Below, one piece after another: positions 58,847 to 64,000 of a stretch of DNA of 64,000 nt. The position numbers and the translations under genes are program-made. This DNA comes from Arthrobacter sp. efr-133-TYG-118 (GTDB lineage Bacteria > Actinomycetota > Actinomycetes > Actinomycetales > Micrococcaceae), in assembly GCF_030209755.1 (NCBI RefSeq), contig NZ_JARVRH010000001.1:62001-126000 (forward strand). Direction: 5' to 3'. Under the pieces are notes generated by a model. The model saw nothing but the letters and a program-made list of their open reading frames with translations, did not search any database and was not told the DNA's origin. Every line of letters begins with the position of its first letter. Position 1 is the first letter of the stretch.

Positions 58847-60631
58847 CTAGAAAAGGAAGTAACGCTGGGCCATGGGCAGCACGTCGGAAGGCTCACAGGT
58901 GACGTCTTCGCCGTCGACCGTCACTTTATAGGTTTCGGGGTCGACCGCGATATCGGGCGTTTCCCCGTTGAACTTGAGGTCCGCCTTGCTCAGGTTCCGG
59001 ATGCCGGACACCGGCCGGATGACGCGTTCCAGGCCAAGCTCCTCCGGGACACCCGCGTCGATGGCTGCCTTGGACAGGAAGGTGATGGAGGACTGCTGCA
59101 ACGCCTTTCCGTGGGTGGCGAACATCGGGCGCATGGTGCGTGGCTGCGGTGTGGGGATGGAGCCGTTGGAATCGCCCATGAGGGCGTAAGCAATCTGCCC
59201 GCCCTTGAGAACCAGTTCCGGCTTCACGCCGAAGAAGGCCGGATTCCAGAGGACGAGGTCGGCGAATTTGCCCACTTCAACCGAGCCGATGGAGTCGGCC
59301 ATGCCCTGCGCGATCGCCGGGTTGATGGTGTATTTGGAGATGTAGCGCTTGATCCTGAAGTTGTCGCTTTCCCCGCCTAGGCCGTTTGTAGCGCCGTGGC
59401 TTGCACCTGACGGGTCCTTGAGCACGCCTCGCTGCCGCTTCATGGCGTCGGCCACTTGCCACGTGCGGATGACGACTTCGCCCACCCGGCCCATGGCCTG
59501 GGAATCCGAGGACGTCATGGAGAAGATGCCCAGGTCCTGGAGCACGTCTTCGGCGGCGATGGTTTCGGCCCGGATGCGGGAATCGGCGAACGCCACGTCT
59601 TCCGGAATGTCAGGGTTGAGGTGGTGGCACACCATGAGCATGTCCAGGTGCTCTTCGATGGTGTTCCGCGTGTACGGGAGCGTCGGATTCGTGGATGCCG
59701 GGAGCACATTGGACAATCCGGCGATCTTGATGATGTCCGGAGCGTGCCCGCCGCCGGCGCCTTCGGTGTGGAAGGTGTGGATGACCCGGCCATCGATGGC
59801 CTTGATGGTGTCCTCCACGAATCCGCACTCGTTGAGGGTGTCCGTGTGGATTGCTACCTGCACGTCGTATTCATCGGCTACGCGAAGGGACATGTCGATC
59901 GACGACGTCGTGGCGCCCCAGTCCTCGTGGACTTTGAGGCCCACGGCACCTGCGCGGATCTGTTCGGCGAGCGGCTCAAGGGCAGAGGCGTGGCCTTTGC
60001 CGAGGAGGCCGATATTGATCGGGAGCCCCTCCGCCGCTTGGAGCATCCGCGAAATGTGCCATTTGCCGGGAGTGATGGTGGTGGCCTTGGTGCCTTCGGC
60101 CGGTCCCGTGCCTCCGCCCACCATGGTGGTGATGCCGCTGCACAGTGCCGTGGGGACTTGGTCCGGGGAAATGTAGTGGATGTGGGTGTCCACGCCCCCT
60201 GCGGTGAGGATCTTGCCCTCGCCCGCGATCATCTCGGTGCTGGCCCCGATCACGATGTCCACGCCGTCTGCGATCTGCGGATTGCCTGCCTTGCCGATCT
60301 TGAAGATGTGCCCGTCTTTGAGCGCCACGTCGGCCTTGTAGATTCCGGTGTAGTCGAGGACCACGACGTTCGAAATGACGGTGTCCGGAACGTCGAGGGT
60401 CTGGTCCGAGGCTACGTTGGTCCCAGGCAAACGGCCGTCGCGGGTCACCTGGCCGTTCTGGCCCATGCCGTCGCGGACCACTTTGCCGCCGCCGAACATG
60501 ACCTCTTCGCCGTAGACGGTGTGGTCCTTCTCGATCTCGAGGAAAAGTTCGGTGTCCGCCAAGCGGATGGAGTCGCCCGTCGTCGGGCCGTAAAGGTCTG
60601 CGTACTGCTTGCGCGAAATTTCAAAGCTCAC
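58847..60631 (-). CDS. ureC: urease subunit alpha
   Basis: A 594-aa catalytic subunit hydrolysing urea to ammonia and carbamate at a two-nickel centre. Ligands: [12 protein letters not shown], the carbamylated Lys in [37 protein letters not shown], the flap region [12 protein letters not shown], and the Asp in [16 protein letters not shown]. It is about 20 residues longer than the usual ~570; the extra stretch lies near residues 58-75 ([18 protein letters not shown]). All catalytic residues are intact. Confidence 0.97.
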   Translation of the reverse strand: MSFEISRKQYADLYGPTTGDSIRLADTELFLEIEKDHTVYGEEVMFGGGKVVRDGMGQNGQVTRDGRLPGTNVASDQTLDVPDTVISNVVVLDYTGIYKADVALKDGHIFKIGKAGNPQIADGVDIVIGASTEMIAGEGKILTAGGVDTHIHYISPDQVPTALCSGITTMVGGGTGPAEGTKATTITPGKWHISRMLQAAEGLPINIGLLGKGHASALEPLAEQIRAGAVGLKVHEDWGATTSSIDMSLRVADEYDVQVAIHTDTLNECGFVEDTIKAIDGRVIHTFHTEGAGGGHAPDIIKIAGLSNVLPASTNPTLPYTRNTIEEHLDMLMVCHHLNPDIPEDVAFADSRIRAETIAAEDVLQDLGIFSMTSSDSQAMGRVGEVVIRTWQVADAMKRQRGVLKDPSGASHGATNGLGGESDNFRIKRYISKYTINPAIAQGMADSIGSVEVGKFADLVLWNPAFFGVKPELVLKGGQIAYALMGDSNGSIPTPQPRTMRPMFATHGKALQQSSITFLSKAAIDAGVPEELGLERVIRPVSGIRNLSKADLKFNGETPDIAVDPETYKVTVDGEDVTCEPSDVLPMAQRYFLF

Positions 60632-61035
60632 TGGGCTGTTCCTTCCTTGGTGGCTCCGGGCCCTTCTTTGCTGGCTCCGGGCCGTTCGGTGCCGGCGGCA
60701 GCGCCGCCGTCGTTCTTTCCCGCGTCCGCATCAAGGGGACCGTTGACGGCGTTCCGGAGGCCGTAGACTTCGCGGCTGCCCGCGATCGCAACGAGTTTGA
60801 CGGTCTTGGAATCGCCCGGCTCGAAGCGCGCGGCCGTTCCGGCGGGGATGTCCAGGCGGCGGCCGTAAGCTGCTTCGCGATCAAAATCGAGGGCCGGATT
60901 CGCCTCGGCAAAGTGGTAGTGAGAACCCACCTGGACGGGGCGGTCGCCACGGTTGACGACGTCGACGGCGATTGCCTCGCGTCCGCTGTTGCAAGCGATG
61001 GGCTCTGCTTGGAGACGGTACTCACCGGGAATCAT
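60628..61035 (-). CDS. ureB: urease subunit beta
   Basis: A 135-aa structural subunit: [59 protein letters not shown]. The canonical fold ends near residue 100. The remaining ~30 residues form a Gly/Lys/Glu/Ala-rich tail with a near-repeat GPGA(S/T)KEG. It overlaps ureC by four bases (ATGA). Confidence 0.96.
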   Translation of the reverse strand: MIPGEYRLQAEPIACNSGREAIAVDVVNRGDRPVQVGSHYHFAEANPALDFDREAAYGRRLDIPAGTAARFEPGDSKTVKLVAIAGSREVYGLRNAVNGPLDADAGKNDGGAAAGTERPGASKEGPGATKEGTAQ

Positions 61036-61044
61036 GTTGGCCTC

Positions 61045-61347
61045 CTAGCGGATCGGGTCGTGGACGGTGACGAGCTTGGTGCCGTCAGGGAAAGTGGCCT
61101 CAATCTGGACGTCATGGATCATCTCCGGCACGCCCTCCATCACATCTTCACGGCGAAGCAGAGTGGTCCCGTAGCTCATGAGTTCAGCGACGGTTTTCCC
61201 GTCACGGGCGCCCTCAATCAGTTCGTAGCTGATGATCGCCACGGCTTCGGGGAAGTTCAGCTTCAGGCCGCGGGATTGCCGACGGCGGGCGAGGTCGGCC
61301 GCGACCACGATCATGAGCTTCTCCTGCTCACGGGGCAAAAGATGCAT
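61045..61347 (-). CDS. ureA: urease subunit gamma
   Basis: A 100-aa structural subunit: [72 protein letters not shown]. Length is exact. GGAGAA lies before the ATG. It is the first gene of the urease operon. The 203-bp gap upstream (61348-61550) presumably holds the promoter; no nickel riboswitch or clear operator was recognised in it. Confidence 0.97.
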   Translation of the reverse strand: MHLLPREQEKLMIVVAADLARRRQSRGLKLNFPEAVAIISYELIEGARDGKTVAELMSYGTTLLRREDVMEGVPEMIHDVQIEATFPDGTKLVTVHDPIR

Positions 61348-61550
61348 CGGTTCTCCTTAAAGTTGTGTGCTGCAGAAGCGGACATCAGATCACTCGAGGC
61401 TCAGAAAAGCCGAGGACGTCGGGGCAGCTACTACGGTTATAGCGCCAAACGTCAGACATATCCAGTTCGCCCCTTCACTGTCCCTCCCGAACGAATTGTG
61501 ACCAGCCTAAAGCCTTGAGATTTCGGCAAGGTTTCCGTGCTCCTGCGACA

Positions 61551-62159
61551 TCAGGCCTTCTTGGCGCGGTGCTTCCTGACCTGCCAGACAACCAGAATCG
61601 CCACCACAATTACTGCCACCACGGCCGCGGCACCCCGGCCCACTACGCGCGCCACTTCTTCGTACGAATTTCCGGCCACAAAGCCGAGGGTCACAAACAA
61701 CGACCCCCAGATAATTCCGCCGCTGAAGTTCCAAAACGCGAAGCGCCGGTAGGGCATGCGGCTGAGTCCGGCGAGCGCGGGCATGACGGCACGAAAGAAA
61801 GCGGTAAACCGGCCTAGGAGCACCGCGACGCCGCCTTTGTCCTTGAGGAAGTCTTCAGCCTTCTGCAATTGGGCGCGTCTTTTGTCCAGGATTCTTAAGG
61901 CCATCACCCGTGGGCCGAAGTGCTTGCCAATTTCATAGCCCACGGTGTCTCCTGTGATCGCGGCAGTCACCACAATGGCGATCATGGCCCACAATTCGAA
62001 GAGCCCGCGGCTTGCAATCACCCCGCCGACCACCGCCGCCGTTTCACCGGGAATCACAAAGCCCACAAAGATCGCATCCTCAGCGAACACGAGGGCGAAG
62101 ACGATGCACGCGATCACGAGCGGGCTGGTGTTCAGGAGTCCGTCCAAAAGCGCATGCAT
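61551..62159 (-). CDS. DedA family membrane protein
   Basis: A 202-aa protein of the DedA/SNARE-associated family: VFAEDAIFVGFVIPGETAAVVGG, GDTVGYEIGKHFG, FLKDKGGVAVLLGRFTAFFRAVMPALAGLSRM (the conserved FxRxxP-like region), and WGSLFVTLGFVAGNSYEEV. DedA proteins are probable lipid (undecaprenyl phosphate) flippases. It is monocistronic and divergent from the CoA-transferase gene. Confidence 0.93.
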   Translation of the reverse strand: MHALLDGLLNTSPLVIACIVFALVFAEDAIFVGFVIPGETAAVVGGVIASRGLFELWAMIAIVVTAAITGDTVGYEIGKHFGPRVMALRILDKRRAQLQKAEDFLKDKGGVAVLLGRFTAFFRAVMPALAGLSRMPYRRFAFWNFSGGIIWGSLFVTLGFVAGNSYEEVARVVGRGAAAVVAVIVVAILVVWQVRKHRAKKA

Positions 62160-62245
62160 GAAGACAGTCTGGCAGTTGAATGCCTTGTTGGGCAGGAGGG
62201 GTCAGATCCGGCTGCCGTTGCTCGTTCCGAGGTGGCCCGTCGAGA

Positions 62246-63655
62246 ATGGTGAGTGTGAACGACAGCTTCGCTAATGTGACCTCCCGCGTGTGGCACGCAA
62301 TCGGCGCCGAAGACGACGGTGCGGATTGGCTGGCCGCTCAGCTAACGACGACCGGGCCGCGGGCGGTCCTCCCGGCCGCTTTCGACGTGACAGGACTTGC
62401 GACGGGGGCGGTTGCCGCCGCGACGGTGGCCACAGCGCAGTTTCTCGCGGCTCGCCGCCAGTCCGCGCAGCCGACGGTGACGGTAGACAGTCGGGAGTCG
62501 TGCGCCGCGTTCGCCTCCGAGAGGCTGTTCTCCCCGATCGGCTGGACCCGGCCACCGCTGTGGGACCCCATCGCCGGCAACTATCGTGCGGCGGACGCTT
62601 GGGTCAGGCTGCACACCAACTACGCCAGCCACCGCGCCGCCGTCGAACGGGTGCTGGACGCCCATGACCGCGAAACCGTGCAGGCTGCAGTGGCCGGGCT
62701 GCCTGCCGAGGAATTGGAGGCGGCGATCGTGGAAGCGGGCGGATGCGCCGCTGTCATGCACAACCGCAGCCAGTGGCTCACCTCGGCTGCGGGGGCGGCG
62801 ACTGCGGACGCGCCGCCGCTGACCGTCGTCGAGCGCCGCTCATCCGGCGCCCGCACGCCGAACGCGATCGGAGAACTGCCCTTCGACGGGGTGCGCGTGC
62901 TGGATCTGACGCGGGTGATCGCAGGGCCGGTGTGCACCAAGTTCCTTGCCGGCTATGGTGCGGACGTGCTGCGGATCGACCCGCCGGGCTTTGACGAGGT
63001 GCCGTCGCTACTGCCTGAGACGACGCTCGGCAAACGTACCGCCGCTTTGGATCTCACGGCCCCAAGCGACCGCGCGATGTTCGAGGAACTGCTCGCGGGT
63101 GCCGATATGCTCGTGACGGGACTGCGAGGCGACGCCCTGAAACGCCTGGGCTACGACGACGAGGCCCTGACCGCCGTGAACCCCGGCTTGATCATCGCCA
63201 GCCTGGACGCCTACGGCTGGGTTGGCCCTTGGCGCAATCGCCGCGGGTTCGACAGCCTGGTCCAGATGAGCTGTGGGATCGCCGACGACGGCGCCACCGC
63301 CACGGGCCAAGCGGAGCCGGCCCCGCTTCCCGTTCAAGCCCTCGACCACGCGACCGGCTGGCTATTGGCCGCGGCCGTCGCCCGTGCCCTGACCCGGCGC
63401 CTCAGCCATTCGGTAACGGCCCGCATCCAGGGCTCGCTGATCGGCACGGCCAACCTGCTGTACTCCCTGACCCCGCCGGACAACCACCTATCCGTACCTA
63501 CACCCGAAGACTTCGCTCTCACGGCAACCACCACAGACTGGGGGCCGGCGCGACGCGTGCCTCTTCCGGGCCGAATCGACGGCGTCGCCGCTCACTGGTC
63601 GCAGCAGGCCGGGCCGCTCGGCCGTCACCCAGCCATGTGGGCCACGCACAAGTAA
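62246..63655 (+). CDS. CoA-transferase family III (CaiB/BaiF) protein, two-part arrangement
   Basis: A 469-aa protein. The C-terminal half contains the family III core: PFDGVRVLDLTRVIAGPVCTKFLAGYGADVLRID, LGKRTAALDLTAPSDRAMF, VTGLRGDALKRLGYD, and LIIASLDAYGWVGPW. The N-terminal ~190 residues (GLATGAVAAATVATAQFLAARR, ADAWVRLHTNYASHRAAVERVL) look like segments that lie C-terminally in canonical CaiB. The order appears permuted, a form I recall in actinobacterial homologues. The substrate is unknown. Start ATG 62246 (MVSVNDSF). Confidence 0.85.
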   Translation: MVSVNDSFANVTSRVWHAIGAEDDGADWLAAQLTTTGPRAVLPAAFDVTGLATGAVAAATVATAQFLAARRQSAQPTVTVDSRESCAAFASERLFSPIGWTRPPLWDPIAGNYRAADAWVRLHTNYASHRAAVERVLDAHDRETVQAAVAGLPAEELEAAIVEAGGCAAVMHNRSQWLTSAAGAATADAPPLTVVERRSSGARTPNAIGELPFDGVRVLDLTRVIAGPVCTKFLAGYGADVLRIDPPGFDEVPSLLPETTLGKRTAALDLTAPSDRAMFEELLAGADMLVTGLRGDALKRLGYDDEALTAVNPGLIIASLDAYGWVGPWRNRRGFDSLVQMSCGIADDGATATGQAEPAPLPVQALDHATGWLLAAAVARALTRRLSHSVTARIQGSLIGTANLLYSLTPPDNHLSVPTPEDFALTATTTDWGPARRVPLPGRIDGVAAHWSQQAGPLGRHPAMWATHK

Positions 63656-63656
63656 A

Positions 63657-63687
63657 CCCCCGGAACCGCACGGTTCCGGGGGTTTTT
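63657..63687 (+). terminator. intrinsic terminator of the CoA-transferase gene
   Basis: An 11-bp stem CCCCCGGAACC (63657-63667) with GGTTCCGGGGG (63672-63682), GCAC loop, followed by TTTTT. It begins two bases after the stop codon. It is the only textbook rho-independent terminator in the window. Confidence 0.95.
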
Positions 63688-63690
63688 GGG

Positions 63691-63763
63691 TGGGCCCTGT
63701 GGGGATCGAACCCACGACCCACGGATTAAAAGTCCGATGCTCTACCAACTGAGCTAAAGGCCC
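63691..63763 (-). tRNA. tRNA-Lys (anticodon TTT)
   Basis: A 73-base tRNA with acceptor GGGCCTT pairing AGGGCCC, D-arm GCTCAGTTGGTAGAGC, the anticodon loop CTTTTAA in a GGA/TCC-ended stem (anticodon TTT), and T-arm GTGGG-TTCGATC-CCCAC. The discriminator base is A and CCA is not encoded. It is transcribed leftward, converging with the CoA-transferase terminator. Confidence 0.96.
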
Positions 63764-63840
63764 CTGCCGACTGTAGAAACAGCCATAAATACTGTACCTC
63801 AAGCTCAAGGCCGTTTTGACACGGGAGCACCCGCGCCGTC

Positions 63841-64000
63841 GTGACCTCTTTTGAACCAAACCCCGGCGACGACGCGCGGCCACAACGGCGTGTCGCGGCA
63901 CGTACGGATTCAAACAAGGTCAGGAAGGAACGCGGCGCCCCCGGCGCCAGCCGAAGTGAAGCCGAGCCTGCAGCGTTCTCCCTGCTCTTGAACCAAGCCC
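63841..64000 (+). CDS. possible start of a protein-coding gene (runs off right edge)
   Basis: From GTG 63841 there is an uninterrupted frame to the window end, reading VTSFEPNPGDDARPQRRV and later RSEAEPAAFSLLLNQA. The only purine-rich site, GGGAG, is more than 10 nt upstream, and no family is recognisable from 53 residues. It may be a real gene or a chance high-GC frame. Confidence 0.35.
   Translation, partial: MTSFEPNPGDDARPQRRVAARTDSNKVRKERGAPGASRSEAEPAAFSLLLNQA

Noticed and set aside
61348..61550. Nickel-sensing riboswitch or NikR-type site before ureA
   Set aside because: No convincing conserved structure or palindrome was found by eye in this gap.
63488..63913. 141-codon minus-strand frame at the right end
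   Set aside because: It runs through the tRNA-Lys gene and the terminator of the CoA-transferase gene.

Overview
The window is high-GC DNA with dense, largely co-directional gene blocks, many 1-4 bp stop/start overlaps (ATGA, TAATG, TGATG), GTG/TTG starts, a class C sortase pilus locus with LPxTG-type sorting signals, and tandem-domain Lrp and FadR/GntR regulators. Together these indicate an actinobacterial chromosome, most likely a soil Micrococcaceae member of Arthrobacter type. That placement rests on gene style and recall, not on a database search. No transposase, integrase, rRNA or CRISPR locus is seen.

Layout. 1-14981: a leftward cluster for uptake and breakdown of a cyclitol or related polyol. 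It starts at an ABC sugar transporter (binding protein, permease, ATPase) and runs through an aldehyde dehydrogenase, IolD, an HpcH-type aldolase, three Gfo/Idh/MocA dehydrogenases (one IolG-like), a LacI repressor, a hydroxyacid dehydrogenase, an SDR and an IolE-like TIM barrel to MmsA, which leaves the window. IolB and IolC are absent here. Two mirror-image LacI-type half-sites 42 bp apart flank the likely promoter. A divergent TIM-barrel gene and a coupled 76-aa gene lie to the right, followed by a FUSC membrane protein and an SDR.

18369-28022 is the most unusual region. It is a sortase-pilus locus transcribed leftward: an 867-aa protein, then a 1127-aa LPxTG adhesin, a major pilin and a class C sortase. 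The 867-aa protein joins an ECF sigma factor, a zinc-binding anti-sigma domain, membrane segments, a Pro-rich linker and an entire LPLTG pilin. Its pilin half is nearly the same as the neighbouring major pilin, with blocks of identical DNA up to about 197 bp. I infer a membrane-tethered sigma factor that uses a copy of the pilin it controls as its sensor.

28274-36892: a GNAT acetyltransferase, a membrane acyltransferase, an M20 amidohydrolase-MFS operon divergent from a tandem Lrp regulator, and a large Orn/Lys/Arg decarboxylase. 36970-43990: DUF1304, then a four-carbon acid-sugar (tetronate) cluster (aldolase, GntP permease, dehydrogenase, DUF1537 kinase), with a hydrolase and a GntR regulator. 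Two identical 15-bp palindromes mark the probable GntR sites. 44307-54737: dodecin, two small coupled genes, an XRE/MmyB regulator divergent from an aldo-keto reductase, epimerase and lactonase operon, MalQ and a PHP-domain protein. 54901-61347: ureABCEFGD plus a NiCoT nickel permease. 61551-64000: DedA, a CoA-transferase, tRNA-Lys and the start of a possible further gene.

Six intergenic spots carry a short GTGAGCGAGCG-type repeat whose neighbouring copies, in either orientation, are always exactly 32 bp apart. Many gene junctions also carry long perfect hairpins.
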